Source of the DNA: Rhizobiales bacterium SYSU XM002
GTDB lineage: Bacteria; Pseudomonadota; Alphaproteobacteria; Rhizobiales; Beijerinckiaceae
Direction: 5' to 3'
Assembly (NCBI GenBank): GCA_009846685.1
Contig: VWVY01000007.1
Coordinates: 62,001 to 126,000, forward strand
Length of the DNA stretch: 64,000 bases
The first letter of the stretch is position 1. The number at the start of each line of letters is the position of its first letter. The notes beneath the pieces were generated by a model. The model saw only the letters and a list, made by a program, of their open reading frames with translations, ran no database searches and had not been told where the DNA came from. Shown one piece after another: positions 33,112-42,868 of this stretch. The position numbers and the translations under genes were made by a program.

Positions 33112-33947
33112 ACCGGGATGGCACGCTGCCGGTAGGCCAAGGCCAGCGCGAACAGAACCGACTGGAGCACCACGATCGTCGGTCCGGTGGCACTGTCGAG
33201 ATGGAAGGATAGCAGGGTTCCCCCAAGAGATGCGATGATCGCGCTCGCGACCGAAATCGCCAGCATCGCATCGAAGCGCCGCGCGAGGAGGAAGCCGGTC
33301 GCGCCCGGTGTGATCAGCATCGCGATAACGAGAATCACGCCCACTGCCTTCAACGAAGCAACGATCGTCAACGCGAGGAAGACCAGCAGGCCGAAGTGCA
33401 AGCGCGACACGGATAGTCCGAGCGCCCGTGCCTGAATGGGATCAAAACAATAGACGACAAGATCGCGCCGGCGCGCGAGTACAAAGGCGACGCTGGGGAT
33501 GACAATCGCCGCGACCTCCCAGATGTCGCGTGCGGTGACGCCAAGCATGTTGCCGAACAGGATGTGGTTGAGGTGCTGATCGGTGTCGATCTTGACAAAC
33601 ATCACCATCCCGAGCGCGAACATACCAGAAAAGACAATCGCAAGAACGGTGTCTTCCTTGAGCCGGGAGGTATCCCGCAGATGTCCCGCAGCGACGGCGC
33701 AGCCAAGCCCGGCGACGAAAGCGCCAACGGCCAGCGGCGCGCCCAGCACGTACGCACCGACAATGCCGGGCAGGACGGCGTGCGAGACCGCATCGCCCAT
33801 CAGTGACCAGCCTTTGAGCACGAGGAAACAGGACAACACCGCACAGGCGATCCCCACCAGCAATGCGATGACGAGGCCGCGCTGCATGAACTCGTGCCGG
33901 AGCGGCGCAAGGAACCAGCCTTGAAGCATCGCCAGAAGAGCGGTCAT
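33066..33947 (-). CDS. sitD: Metal ABC transporter permease, second of two (SitD-like)
   Basis: A 293-residue inner-membrane permease of the ZnuB/TroD/SitD family. Typical segments are [37 protein letters not shown] with its conserved Asp and His, and DPIQARALGLSVSRLHFGLL. It forms the channel with the preceding permease. Its start overlaps that gene by four bases. The 3' end overlaps the TRAP permease on the other strand. The gene symbol follows the rhizobial Sit system; Zn or Fe specificity is not excluded. Confidence 0.88.
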   Translation of the reverse strand: MTALLAMLQGWFLAPLRHEFMQRGLVIALLVGIACAVLSCFLVLKGWSLMGDAVSHAVLPGIVGAYVLGAPLAVGAFVAGLGCAVAAGHLRDTSRLKEDTVLAIVFSGMFALGMVMFVKIDTDQHLNHILFGNMLGVTARDIWEVAAIVIPSVAFVLARRRDLVVYCFDPIQARALGLSVSRLHFGLLVFLALTIVASLKAVGVILVIAMLITPGATGFLLARRFDAMLAISVASAIIASLGGTLLSFHLDSATGPTIVVLQSVLFALALAYRQRAIPVQLSAGAAEETRRFS

Positions 33948-34804
33948 GCCGGTTCGCTCTTCGGCATACGGGCTGCCCGGCGCGCCGCCAGCACGCCGTG
34001 CTTCGGCGCAAAAACATACGCGAGCAGGAAGATCGCGGTCTGCGTCAGCACGATCAGCCCACCGGTCGCGCCGTCGAGAAAATAGCTCGCGTAGGCTCCG
34101 AAGGCGCTGCTGAACGCACCGATGACCATCGCGATCCCGATCATGACACCGAAGCGGTCCGTCAGGAGATACGCGGTGGCACCGGGGGTAACCACCAGCG
34201 CGATGACGAGGATGGCGCCAACGGTTTGAAGCGCGGCGACCGTGCAGGCGCTCAGGAGCACGAAGAACAGCACCCGGAGCCGCCAGGGGTCGAGCCCCAC
34301 CGCGCGCGCCTGCGCCTCATCGAAAAAGGCCAGCATCAGATCTCGCCAGCGGAAGGCCAGAGTGCTGAGCGCGACGATCGCAATGACGACGACCTGCGTG
34401 ATGTCCTCATCCGGAATCGCGAGGATATTGCCCATGATGATCGACTGGAGATTGACTGCCATCGGCTTGATCGAGGCGATCAGCAACCCGATGGCGAAAA
34501 GGGTCGTGAAAACAATGCCGATAATGGCATCCTCTCGCAGAGCCGTGATCCGGCGAACGGCGGCGATGCCGAGAGCGGCGATCAGCCCTGATGTAAAAGC
34601 GCCAAGCGCGTAGGGAAGCCCGGAGAGATAGGCGATGGCGACGCCCGGCACCACCGAATGCGACAGGGCATCGCCCATGAGCGACCACCCCTTGAGAATG
34701 AGGTAGCACGACAGAAATGCACAGACGGTCCCTACCAGCGCACCGACCCAGATGGCGCGCACCATGTACTGATAGCCGAAGGGTTCAAGCAATAGGTCGA
34801 TCAT
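33944..34804 (-). CDS. sitC: Metal ABC transporter permease, first of two (SitC-like)
   Basis: A 286-residue permease of the same family as its neighbour, with [41 protein letters not shown] and [20 protein letters not shown]. Eight or nine hydrophobic segments are present. It overlaps both adjacent genes by four bases (ATGA), so the four-gene operon is translationally coupled throughout. Confidence 0.9.
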   Translation of the reverse strand: MIDLLLEPFGYQYMVRAIWVGALVGTVCAFLSCYLILKGWSLMGDALSHSVVPGVAIAYLSGLPYALGAFTSGLIAALGIAAVRRITALREDAIIGIVFTTLFAIGLLIASIKPMAVNLQSIIMGNILAIPDEDITQVVVIAIVALSTLAFRWRDLMLAFFDEAQARAVGLDPWRLRVLFFVLLSACTVAALQTVGAILVIALVVTPGATAYLLTDRFGVMIGIAMVIGAFSSAFGAYASYFLDGATGGLIVLTQTAIFLLAYVFAPKHGVLAARRAARMPKSEPA

Positions 34805-35694
34805 GCGGATCCGCCCTCGCGCGGTGCGGCCGAACTCACCGTCCGTTCATCTCCCTTGCGGCCGTAGAACACCAGCGGGCGTTCGTCGTCTGTAAGCACC
34901 GTCACGCGGCGGGCGTCATCGTCATCGTGAAGTTCCGTACCGCCGAGCCGTACATGGCGGAGAACGCCGCCAAAGGTCTCGGCCAGTTTTTCACGCGTGA
35001 AGGTCGTTTCTGTCGGTCCGAAGGCGAGAACGGTGCGGTTAAACAGCACGACGTGATCGCAAAATTCCGGCACGGAGCCAAGGTTGTGGGTCGAGACGAA
35101 GATGAGCGCGCCCTCTTCTCGCAGTGTCCGGAGAAGCGCGACGATCTCGTTTTCGGTTTTCACGTCGATGCCGGTGAACGGTTCATCGAGCAGGATCACC
35201 GGGCTTTCCTGCGCCAGCGCCCGAGCAAGAAAAACGCGCTTCTTCTGCCCGCCGGAAAGCTCGCCGATCTGCCGACAGCGGAACTCCCCCATCCCGACGC
35301 GGACAAGCGCGCTCTCGACTGTCGCCCGATCATCCTTCGAGGGAATGCGCAGGAGGCCCATCCGGCCGTAGCGCCCCATCATAACGACGTCCTCGACGAG
35401 AACGGGGAAGGTCCAGTCGACTTCCTCGCTCTGCGGTACGTAGGCGACGAGCCCCTTTTTCAACGCCTCGGCCACCGGCAGGCCGGCGATGCGGACGCCG
35501 CCCTGCGCCGGCTTGAGAAACCCCATCAACGTCTTGAACAATGTCGACTTGCCGGAACCGTTCGGCCCGACGAGCGCGCAGATCGAGGCTGGACCGAGCG
35601 TGAAACTCGCGTCGGAGATCGCACGGACGCCGTTCGCATAGGCAACGGACAGATGCTCCGCTTCGATGGAGGGCTGAACGCGCTTCATAGTCAT
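34801..35694 (-). CDS. sitB: Metal ABC transporter ATPase (SitB-like)
   Basis: A 297-residue cytosolic ABC ATPase. Walker A is GPNGSGKST (residues 43-51), the signature is LSGGQKKR, Walker B is PVILLDEPF, and the H-loop is VSTHNLG. The protein has a C-terminal extension beyond the core (about residues 255-297), rich in Asp and Arg, containing [12 protein letters not shown]. Energises import by the SitCD permease pair. Confidence 0.93.
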   Translation of the reverse strand: MTMKRVQPSIEAEHLSVAYANGVRAISDASFTLGPASICALVGPNGSGKSTLFKTLMGFLKPAQGGVRIAGLPVAEALKKGLVAYVPQSEEVDWTFPVLVEDVVMMGRYGRMGLLRIPSKDDRATVESALVRVGMGEFRCRQIGELSGGQKKRVFLARALAQESPVILLDEPFTGIDVKTENEIVALLRTLREEGALIFVSTHNLGSVPEFCDHVVLFNRTVLAFGPTETTFTREKLAETFGGVLRHVRLGGTELHDDDDARRVTVLTDDERPLVFYGRKGDERTVSSAAPREGGSA

Positions 35695-36602
35695 CGGCCG
35701 AAGCCCTTCGCGATAGTGTCGGTGGTGACTTCAAGGAGCCTGAGATAGGTCGGCACAGGGCCATCCGCCACCGACAGCGAATCCACGTAAAGGACGCCGC
35801 CATAGAGCGCGCCGGTCTCGCGGGCGATCTGGCGCGCTGGCTTGTCGGAAACCGTGCTCTCGCTGAAGACGACAGGTACCTTGTTCTTCCTCACAGCATC
35901 GATAACCGCGCGGACCTGCTTCGGCGTGCCCTGCTCGTCCGCGTTGATCGGCCAGAGATAGACCTCGCGAAACCCGAAATCGCGCGCGAAATAGGAGAAG
36001 GCGCCCTCGCTGGTGACGAGCACACGCTGCGTTTCGGGGATTCCGGAAAGCCTCTCCCGCAGGCGCGTGGCCAGCGCCTGGATCCGGTCGGAATAGACGG
36101 CGGCATTGCGGGTATAGGTTTCCGCGTTTGCCGGATCGGCAGCCGCGAGTGCCTTGCGGATATTCTCGACATAAAGCAGCACGGCGGACGGTGACATCCA
36201 GGCATGCGGGTTCGGTTTGCCGCTGTAGGCACCCTCCCGGATCGGCATAGCCTCGATGCCCTCGCTGACGATCGCACTTGGCACATCGCGGACGTTGGCG
36301 AAGAACTTCTCGAACCAACGCTCCAGGTTAAGACCATTCCACAGCACAAGATGCGCCGATTGCGCCTTGACGACATCGTGCGGCGTCGGCTGGTAATCGT
36401 GGATCTCGCTCCCCGGCCGGGTGACGGACTCCACAATCGCCGCCTCCCCGGCGACATTCGCCGCAATGTCCTGAATGATGGTGAAAGTGGTGACGACGCG
36501 CAGTTTTTCACCCGGCTGGCGCGCAAGAACATCGGTGATGCCCACCATCGCCCAGACTGCGAGCAGGCCGAGAACAGAGCGGCGAGGGAAACGATAGCGC
36601 AT
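35691..36602 (-). CDS. sitA: Metal ABC transporter solute-binding protein (SitA/MntA-like)
   Basis: A 303-residue periplasmic cluster A-I metal-binding protein with a signal peptide ([21 protein letters not shown]). The metal ligands of the family are visible: His in EIHDYQPTP (about residue 68), His in [11 protein letters not shown] (about residue 133), Glu in [15 protein letters not shown] (about residue 199) and an acidic residue near FSESTVSDK (about residue 274). Two His plus two acids is the Mn/Fe type rather than the all-His Zn type. It is first in sitABCD; a Mur/Fur-like palindrome lies upstream. Confidence 0.88.
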   Translation of the reverse strand: MRYRFPRRSVLGLLAVWAMVGITDVLARQPGEKLRVVTTFTIIQDIAANVAGEAAIVESVTRPGSEIHDYQPTPHDVVKAQSAHLVLWNGLNLERWFEKFFANVRDVPSAIVSEGIEAMPIREGAYSGKPNPHAWMSPSAVLLYVENIRKALAAADPANAETYTRNAAVYSDRIQALATRLRERLSGIPETQRVLVTSEGAFSYFARDFGFREVYLWPINADEQGTPKQVRAVIDAVRKNKVPVVFSESTVSDKPARQIARETGALYGGVLYVDSLSVADGPVPTYLRLLEVTTDTIAKGFGR

Positions 36603-36688
36603 TTGCGGGACCCGGAAAACGCAGAGGCGTCATGCCCCCTGATAATCTCAACGTCACAACAGATAGAGCGATCCCCTGACACCGTCAA

Positions 36689-36709
36689 TGCAATTAGGAA
36701 TTATTTGCA
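36689..36709 (-). promoter_or_regulatory. Mur/Fur-like palindrome upstream of the metal ABC operon
   Basis: TGCAA and TTGCA flank an AT-rich 11-base centre, an imperfect palindrome of the type bound by the manganese-responsive Fur homologue Mur upstream of sitA in rhizobia. It is 87 bases before the sitA start. The exact match to a Mur consensus was not computed. Confidence 0.5.
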
Positions 36710-36805
36710 ACTAATGCGGTTGATTGCCGCTCGATCACGCTCAATGTCGATGCTTGCTGCTCGCCCGCAGCAAGGCCAGATCGCGCGGCAAAAACCCTCC
36801 ACAAT

Positions 36806-36817
36806 TTGTCTAGACAA
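36806..36817 (+). promoter_or_regulatory. HutC-like operator upstream of the histidine ABC importer
   Basis: TTGTCTAGACAA is a perfect 12-base palindrome, 60 bases before the start of the importer operon. Its TGTCTAGACA core differs by one base from TGTATAGACA in the hutF-hutI gap (41624-41633), which links both promoters to the same repressor. Confidence 0.7.
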
Positions 36818-36877
36818 TTGTTTTTGACGATGCTTGAATTCGACCCAAGCCCATCCAGAACCGGGGAGACCTGACCG

Positions 36878-37837
36878 ATGAAGACGACGCTCAAGACCCA
36901 CGCCCTTACTCTTGCCTGTGTCACCGCAGCCGCGCTTTCGGCGCCTGCTTTCGCCCAGGAAACCAAGGTTTCGATCGGCATGTCCGGCTGGACCGGCTTC
37001 GCTCCGCTTACGCTCGCCAAGGAAGCCGGCATCTTCAAGAAGAACGGCCTCGACGTGACAATCAAGAAGATCCCGCAGGCCTCGCGCCATCTCGCGATCC
37101 TCTCGGGCGATATCCAGTGCGCCGCGACCACCGTCGAGACCTGGATCGTCTGGAACGCCAACGGTGTGCCGACACAGCAAATCTTCCAGCTCGACAAGAG
37201 CTATGGCGCGGACGGCATGGCCGTGCGCAAGGATGTGACCAAGATCGCCGATCTCAAGGGCAAGACGGTCGCGGCCTCCGCGCCGGGCACCGCCCCCTAT
37301 TTCACGCTCGCCTGGTTCCTCAAGAAGAACGGGCTGACGGTCAAGGACGTCAAGGTCGTCAACATGGAGCCGGGGCCCGCTGCACAGGCCTTCATCGCCG
37401 GCCAGAACGACGCCGCCATGACCTATGAGCCTTATCTCTCCGCCGTCCGTAACGCGCCGGATTCGGGCAAGATCATCGCGACGACGCTCGATTATCCGAT
37501 GATCATGGACACCTTCGGCTGCACGCCCGAATTCCTCGGCAAGAACGAGAAGGCCGCGAAGGCGCTGGCCGACTCCTATTTCGAGGCCCTCGAGATGATC
37601 AAGAAAGACCCTGCCAAGGCCAACGAGATCATGGGTGCCGACGTCAAGCAGACCGGCGAGCAGTTTGGCAATTCCTCGAAGTTCCTGCGCTGGCAGGACA
37701 AGGCGGCAAACAAGACCTTCTTTGCCGGCGAACACGGCAAATTCTCGGAAGAGGCTGCCGATCTCCTGCTCGAACTCGGCATCATCAAGGCGAAACCGGA
37801 CATGTCCAAGCTCGCCAATACCCGCTTCGTCCAGTAA
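36878..37837 (+). CDS. ABC transporter substrate-binding protein, hut-linked
   Basis: A 319-residue periplasmic protein of the NMT1/SsuA-like family with signal peptide (LALACVTAAALSAPAFAQ). Family landmarks are SIGMSGWTGFAPLTLAKEAGIFKKNGLDV, then ATTVETWIVWNANGVP, LKGKTVAASAPGT and NDAAMTYEPYLSAV. By position beside hutC and the hut genes and by the shared operator, its ligand is probably histidine, urocanate or a related compound; the family as a whole also binds nitrate, sulfonates and pyrimidines. Hairpin 37850-37873 follows its stop. Confidence 0.88.
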   Translation: MKTTLKTHALTLACVTAAALSAPAFAQETKVSIGMSGWTGFAPLTLAKEAGIFKKNGLDVTIKKIPQASRHLAILSGDIQCAATTVETWIVWNANGVPTQQIFQLDKSYGADGMAVRKDVTKIADLKGKTVAASAPGTAPYFTLAWFLKKNGLTVKDVKVVNMEPGPAAQAFIAGQNDAAMTYEPYLSAVRNAPDSGKIIATTLDYPMIMDTFGCTPEFLGKNEKAAKALADSYFEALEMIKKDPAKANEIMGADVKQTGEQFGNSSKFLRWQDKAANKTFFAGEHGKFSEEAADLLLELGIIKAKPDMSKLANTRFVQ

Positions 37838-37849
37838 GTCCGGCCCGAC

Positions 37850-37873
37850 AGGCGCGGCTTGCCTGCCGCGCCT
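37850..37873 (+). terminator. Intercistronic hairpin after the hut-linked binding-protein gene
   Basis: AGGCGCGGC pairs perfectly with GCCGCGCCT around a 6-base loop, between the binding-protein and permease genes. It matches the arrangement seen in the four TRAP systems. Confidence 0.7.
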
Positions 37874-37891
37874 CCAGACGGAGCATGCGAG

Positions 37892-38665
37892 ATGCGCCCG
37901 CTCGAACCTATCTCCAACCCCGCTCGCATCGGGCTGGGCATCGGTTTCTTCATCCTGTTCTTCGCGGGATGGGGGCTGGCGACGCTCGGCGGTTTCGTGC
38001 CGAAGATCTTCCTTGCCGATCCGATCAGCATGGTGCGAGACGGCTGGCGACTACTGATGCAGTTCGGCTTCGGCTACGAGATCCTCATCACCATCTGGCG
38101 CGTCGTCGGCGGTTTCGTTCTTGCGGCGATCGTTGCCGTACCGCTTGGCATCCTGATGGGGGCCTACAAGCCGGTCGAAGCGTTCTTCGAGCCGTTCGTG
38201 TCCTTCGCGCGCTATCTTCCTGCTTCGGCCTTTGTGCCGCTGCTGATCCTCTGGGCAGGCCTTGGAGAAACACAGAAGCTGCTGGTGATCTTCATCGGTT
38301 CTGTCTTCCAGATCATCCTGATGGTGGCGGTCGACGTCGGCAACACGCGGCGAGACCTCGTCGAGGCCGCCTACACGCTTGGTGCGGGCGATGGCGGCGT
38401 CGTCCGAAGGGTGCTGATCCCGATGAACGCGCCGGAAATCGCGGAAATCCTCCGACTCGTCCTCGGCTGGGCCTGGACCTATGTGATCGTTGCGGAGCTT
38501 ATCGGCTCGTCAGCCGGTATCGGCCATATGATCATCGACAGCCAGGCGCTGATGGCGACCGGGCAGATCATCTTCGGCATCATCGTCATCGGCGTGATCG
38601 GGCTCGTCTCGGATTTCCTGTTCAAGCTCGTCAACCGGCGCCTCTTCCCGTGGAGGCTGGCATGA
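37892..38665 (+). CDS. ABC transporter permease, hut-linked
   Basis: A 257-residue inner-membrane permease with about six helices. The cytoplasmic EAA loop is VEAAYTLGAGDGGVVRRVLIPM (shown in shortened form as VEAAYTLGAG, then LIPMNAPEI), typical of SsuC/TauC-like importers. The ATG at 37892 follows GGAG. Its stop overlaps the start of the ATPase gene (ATGA). Confidence 0.9.
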   Translation: MRPLEPISNPARIGLGIGFFILFFAGWGLATLGGFVPKIFLADPISMVRDGWRLLMQFGFGYEILITIWRVVGGFVLAAIVAVPLGILMGAYKPVEAFFEPFVSFARYLPASAFVPLLILWAGLGETQKLLVIFIGSVFQIILMVAVDVGNTRRDLVEAAYTLGAGDGGVVRRVLIPMNAPEIAEILRLVLGWAWTYVIVAELIGSSAGIGHMIIDSQALMATGQIIFGIIVIGVIGLVSDFLFKLVNRRLFPWRLA

Positions 38666-39444
38666 GCAAGCTGGTGATTGAGAACCTCAGCCGCATCTTC
38701 CCTGCGGTGCATGGCGGGCCGGCGGTCACTGCCCTTCAGCCGACGAACCTTTCCATCGGCGACAACGATTTCGTGACCATCCTTGGCCCCTCCGGTTGCG
38801 GCAAATCGACGCTTCTTCGGATGGTGGCAGGTCTTGACCGCCCGACCACCGGCACCATCATGCTCGATGGTCGGCGCATCACAGCACCGGGGCCGGATCG
38901 CGGCATGGTGTTCCAGAGCTACACACTGTTTCCGTGGCTGACGATTTCACAGAACATCGCCTTCGGCCTCACCGAAAAGGGCATGAACGCGGCCGAGGCG
39001 AAGGAGATCGTCGCTTCCTATATCGACAAGGTCGGCCTTCGCGGTTTCGAGAACCATTGGCCCAAACAGCTTTCGGGCGGCATGCAGCAGCGTACAGCCA
39101 TCGCCCGCGCGCTCGCCAACAATCCGGCGATCCTGCTGCTCGACGAACCCTTCGGCGCGCTCGACAATCAGACGCGCGCGCTGATGCAGGAACTGCTGCT
39201 CGGGATCTGGGAGCGCGAGAAAAAGACCGTGCTGTTCGTGACACATGACATCGAGGAGGCGATTTTCATCGCTTCGCGTTGTCTCGTGATGAGTGCGCGG
39301 CCGGGGCGCATCAAGGCGGATCTGTCGATCAACCTGCCCTACCCACGCCACTACACCTTGAAGACCTCGCCGGAGTTTTCCGACCTCAAGGCGCGGCTGA
39401 CTGAGGAAATTCGCGCCGAGGCCGTGCTGGCAGCGGCGCACTGA
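38662..39444 (+). CDS. ABC transporter ATPase, hut-linked
   Basis: A 260-residue ATPase of the SsuB/TauB/HutV-like group. Walker A is GPSGCGKST (42-50), the signature is LSGGMQQR, Walker B is [13 protein letters not shown] and the H-loop is VTHDIEEA. It has no CBS or TOBE extension. It completes a three-gene importer and is convergent with hutC, whose stop lies three bases away. Confidence 0.93.
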   Translation: MSKLVIENLSRIFPAVHGGPAVTALQPTNLSIGDNDFVTILGPSGCGKSTLLRMVAGLDRPTTGTIMLDGRRITAPGPDRGMVFQSYTLFPWLTISQNIAFGLTEKGMNAAEAKEIVASYIDKVGLRGFENHWPKQLSGGMQQRTAIARALANNPAILLLDEPFGALDNQTRALMQELLLGIWEREKKTVLFVTHDIEEAIFIASRCLVMSARPGRIKADLSINLPYPRHYTLKTSPEFSDLKARLTEEIRAEAVLAAAH

Positions 39445-39447
39445 CCG

Positions 39448-40182
39448 TCAGATAGCCGGCGCGCCACCCGGCCAGAAATGACTCGTCAGCCGATGCCGCT
39501 CGCCCGGATAGCTGAGCCGGACCCAGGTGATGGTATTCGCGCCCTGCCATGTCCGGCGTTCGATGACGAGGCAGGCTGCCTTCTTCTCAACGTCGAGCAG
39601 GCTCGCCATATGGCCTGTGGCAATGTCAGCGTAGATGCTGTGTTCGGCATTGGTCCAGGGCACAACGTTAAGGAGCCAGGTTCCCGGTGGCGAATCCCTG
39701 AATGGCTCGATCTCCGCGTCTGGCACGACATTGAGATTGAGGAGCCGCTCCTCCACAACAAAGGGAATGTCGCCGGCAAAATGCCGGACAACCATCGCCA
39801 ACACGGCCCCTGTTTTCCGGACAGCAAGACGGGCGGCATCCTCTTCGCTCATCGCGCGTTTTGTCCGGAGCAGAATCTCGAAGCGATAGGCTTTCCCTGA
39901 GGCTGCGATCTCGGCCTGGATATCGTGGATATTGAGGATCGTCTGCTCGGACCGCGGGCTGGCAACAAATGATCCCGAACGACGCTTCCGAATGACGAGC
40001 CCGGCCCGCGCCAAAGCCGAAAGCGCCTTGTTAACGGTCATCCGCGAGCAGGAATATTGCGCCTGAAGCTCGTGCTCGGAGGGCACGCGCGATCCCGGTG
40101 CCCACTCCCCCGAAGCAATTTTCTGCTGCAGATCGCGCTGGATTTCGAGATAGCGCGGCAGTTCCGCCGATCGATCGCGCAC
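39448..40182 (-). CDS. hutC: Histidine utilisation repressor HutC
   Basis: A 244-residue GntR-family repressor of the HutC/UTRA subgroup. The winged HTH includes VPSEHELQAQYSCSRMTVNKAL (in parts: VPSEHELQAQYSCSRMT, about residues 31-47). The UTRA effector domain has RHFAGDIPFVVEERLLN and ends with RLTSHFWPG. In characterised systems urocanate releases HutC. The GTG start has GGGAGGGGAAGC directly upstream. It is downstream of hutF on the same strand (gap 22 bases), and two HutC-type palindromes in the locus are its likely targets, including the promoter of its own operon. Confidence 0.93.
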   Translation of the reverse strand: MRDRSAELPRYLEIQRDLQQKIASGEWAPGSRVPSEHELQAQYSCSRMTVNKALSALARAGLVIRKRRSGSFVASPRSEQTILNIHDIQAEIAASGKAYRFEILLRTKRAMSEEDAARLAVRKTGAVLAMVVRHFAGDIPFVVEERLLNLNVVPDAEIEPFRDSPPGTWLLNVVPWTNAEHSIYADIATGHMASLLDVEKKAACLVIERRTWQGANTITWVRLSYPGERHRLTSHFWPGGAPAI

Positions 40183-40204
40183 GCTTCCCCTCCCGCGTCG
40201 GCTG

Positions 40205-41566
40205 TCAGCTGTCTTTCAGCCGTTGCAGCACCCGACGATAGCGCGCGGCGATGGCCTCCCGCGCAATATGATGCCCCTGGCGGACGCGCAAGGCTCCAGC
40301 GACATAGACATCGGCAATGAGAAGCTTGTCCGCAACGAAGACATAGTAATCGAGCATTGCAGCCGGATCATGAATCGGTGCGTCGCAGGCCTCGCGACCC
40401 AACACAACAAAATCGGCGCGTTGCCCCGGCTCGATGCCGCCGATTTTGCGGCCCAGCGCGCGTGCTCCACCAGAAAGCGCGCCGCGATACAGTGCTTCCC
40501 CGGTCGATGTGCCTGCGTCGCGCGGGAAGATGTTGCGCGCCTTCAACGCAAGGCGCTGAGAATATTCGAGCTGTCGCAACTCGCCGGGTGCGGTAATCTG
40601 GACGTTGGAATCCGTACCGACACCGAAAGCGCCGCCGTTCTTCAGCATGGTGGGCGCGTCGAAGATTCCGTCGCCGAGATTGGCTTCGGTCAGTGGGCAT
40701 AGCCCCGCGACCGCTCCCGAGCGTGCCACCAGCCGCCCCTCATGCGGCGTCATATGCGTCGCGTGGATCAGGCACCAGCGTCGATCCAGCGCAACGTGAT
40801 CGCCGAGCCATTCGACCGGCCGCCGTCCACTCCAGGCGATGCAGTCCTCAACCTCCCGAACCTGCTCCGCGATATGAATATGTATGGGGCCGCGCGAATG
40901 ACCGGCGACGATTTCGGTCAGTGCCTGCGGGCTCACGGCACGCAGCGAATGCGGCGCAATCCCGATATTCGCATCCGGCAGGCGTTGTGCGGCTCTGGCT
41001 GCGGATTCGAATAGCGATCCGTACTGATCAAGCGAATTCAGGAAACGCTTTTGGCCCTGGTTCGGTGCCGCGCCCCCAAAACCGCCCTGCTGGTAGAGCA
41101 CGGGCAGCAATGTCAACCCGATGCCGGTTTGATCCGCTGCAGCGGCAATCCGACCTGACAGCTCGCCGACATCGTCATAGGGCGTGCCGTCGGGCGCGTG
41201 GTGGAGGTAGTGGAACTCGCCGACGGCGGTGAACCCGCCTTCGAGCATTTCCATAAAAGCCTGCGCTGCAATGGCTTCAACCTCGTCAGGTCCCAGAACG
41301 CCAAGAAAGCGATACATCACCTGACGCCAGGACCAGAAACTATCCTCGCCCTGCCCCCTGACCTCCCCGAGCCCCGCCATACCGCGTTGAAACGTGTGGC
41401 TATGCAGGCTGGCGAGCCCCGGGAGGCCGAGAAATCCCGCGAAATCGCCTGTGGCGGCTTTTGCGTCCGGCTCGACAGTGATGATCGTGCCGTTTTCGAC
41501 ACGAACCGCAACGTTCCGCGCCCATCCTCCGGGCAGCAGCGCAGATTGGAAAAAGAAACGGGTCAT
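40205..41566 (-). CDS. hutF: Formimidoylglutamate deiminase HutF
   Basis: A 453-residue amidohydrolase that converts N-formimino-L-glutamate to N-formyl-L-glutamate and ammonia. Metal-binding segments are LASLHSHTFQRGMAG near residue 55, APHSLRAV near residue 205, IHIHIAEQVREVEDC, and the late Asp in GVGTDSNVQITAPGEL. The ATG at 41564-41566 is preferred to a TTG eight codons upstream. With hutG present, the locus uses the five-step pathway that ends in formate rather than formamide. Divergent from hutI. Confidence 0.93.
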   Translation of the reverse strand: MTRFFFQSALLPGGWARNVAVRVENGTIITVEPDAKAATGDFAGFLGLPGLASLHSHTFQRGMAGLGEVRGQGEDSFWSWRQVMYRFLGVLGPDEVEAIAAQAFMEMLEGGFTAVGEFHYLHHAPDGTPYDDVGELSGRIAAAADQTGIGLTLLPVLYQQGGFGGAAPNQGQKRFLNSLDQYGSLFESAARAAQRLPDANIGIAPHSLRAVSPQALTEIVAGHSRGPIHIHIAEQVREVEDCIAWSGRRPVEWLGDHVALDRRWCLIHATHMTPHEGRLVARSGAVAGLCPLTEANLGDGIFDAPTMLKNGGAFGVGTDSNVQITAPGELRQLEYSQRLALKARNIFPRDAGTSTGEALYRGALSGGARALGRKIGGIEPGQRADFVVLGREACDAPIHDPAAMLDYYVFVADKLLIADVYVAGALRVRQGHHIAREAIAARYRRVLQRLKDS

Positions 41567-41623
41567 CGTTCCACGATATCCGGACGGCAAATTCTGCTGG
41601 ACACTAGCACGTCATCCTGATTA

Positions 41624-41633
41624 TGTATAGACA
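41624..41633. promoter_or_regulatory. HutC-like operator between hutF and hutI
   Basis: TGTATAGACA lies in the divergent gap, 26 bases before the hutI ATG, followed by ATTA. It shares nine of ten bases with the site upstream of the importer operon. It probably represses both hutFC and hutIHGU. Confidence 0.65.
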
Positions 41634-41659
41634 ATTAAATCGTTCAGGCGGAACCGCCA

Positions 41660-42868
41660 ATGCGCTTCGATCGTTTGTGGCACAATGCCCGCATCGCGAC
41701 AATTCAACCAGGGCGTCCCGACCTCGGCATTATCGAAAAAGGAGTAATCGCGAGCACAGACGGTGTCATCTCCTTCGTCGGCGAAGAATCGTCTCTCCCC
41801 CTTCAATATGACGCCGACGAGCGAATCGACTGCGAGGGCCGCTGGATAACGCCGGGCCTTGTCGATTGTCATACCCACCTCGTCCACGGCGGCAATCGCG
41901 CGCTGGAATTCGAGATGCGGCTTGCTGGCGCGACCTACGAGGAAATCGCCCGCGCCGGCGGCGGTATCATCTCGACCGTGAGAGCAACGCGCAAGGCTTC
42001 GCTCGAAGGGCTCGTCCAAAGCGCCCTGCCACGCCTCGATGCGCTGATCGCCGAGGGTGTAACAACCGTCGAAATCAAATCCGGCTACGGGCTCGATCTC
42101 GACACAGAAGCGCGGATGCTCGAAGCCGCGCGTCACCTCAGCGGATATCGAGGCATCGGCATTGCCACTAGCTTCCTCGGCGCCCATGCCCTGCCTCCCG
42201 AGGCCGTGGGCGACAAGGATCGTTATATCGACGACATCTGCCGCACCGTCCTGCCGGAAATCGCCCGACGTGGCCTCGCCGATGCTGTGGATGGCTTCTG
42301 CGAAGGGATCGCCTTTTCGCCGGAGCAGATGGGCCGTGTCTTCGACGCCGCAAGGGCGCTGGGCTTGCCGGTAAAGCTCCATGCGGACCAGCTTTCCAAT
42401 CTGCACGGCGCGGCCCTCGCGGCGGAACATCACGCACTCTCGGCCGATCACCTCGAATACACTGATGCCGAAGGTGCAGCCGCGATGGCGAATGCGGGAA
42501 CCGTTGCGGTACTTTTGCCCGGAGCGTTCTATTTCCTGCGCGAGAAGCAGCTTCCGCCGATCGATGCCTTCCGCAAGGCGGGAACCGAGATGGCAATCGC
42601 GACGGACTGCAACCCAGGCTCCTCGCCGCTGACCTCACTGTTGCTGACCATGAACATGGCCGCGACGTTGTTCCGCATGACAGTCGAGGAATGCCTCGTT
42701 GGCGTCACGCGTTCGGCAGCCAAGGCGCTTGGCCTCTCGGCGCGCATCGGCTCGCTGGAGGTTGGCAAGGATTGCGATCTCGCGATCTGGAACGTCGAGA
42801 GCCTCGCGGAGTTGGTCTATCGCATCGGGTTCAACCCGCTGCACCGCCGGGTATGGAGGGGACAATGA
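41660..42868 (+). CDS. hutI: Imidazolonepropionase HutI
   Basis: A 402-residue metal-dependent amidohydrolase that opens imidazolone-propionate to formiminoglutamate. The diagnostic metal-site and substrate motif [19 protein letters not shown] is at about residues 68-86. It also has [11 protein letters not shown]-type sequence ([12 protein letters not shown]), [17 protein letters not shown] and [10 protein letters not shown] with the late metal Asp. Length and motifs are complete. Its stop overlaps the hutH start (ATGA). Confidence 0.95.
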   Translation: MRFDRLWHNARIATIQPGRPDLGIIEKGVIASTDGVISFVGEESSLPLQYDADERIDCEGRWITPGLVDCHTHLVHGGNRALEFEMRLAGATYEEIARAGGGIISTVRATRKASLEGLVQSALPRLDALIAEGVTTVEIKSGYGLDLDTEARMLEAARHLSGYRGIGIATSFLGAHALPPEAVGDKDRYIDDICRTVLPEIARRGLADAVDGFCEGIAFSPEQMGRVFDAARALGLPVKLHADQLSNLHGAALAAEHHALSADHLEYTDAEGAAAMANAGTVAVLLPGAFYFLREKQLPPIDAFRKAGTEMAIATDCNPGSSPLTSLLLTMNMAATLFRMTVEECLVGVTRSAAKALGLSARIGSLEVGKDCDLAIWNVESLAELVYRIGFNPLHRRVWRGQ

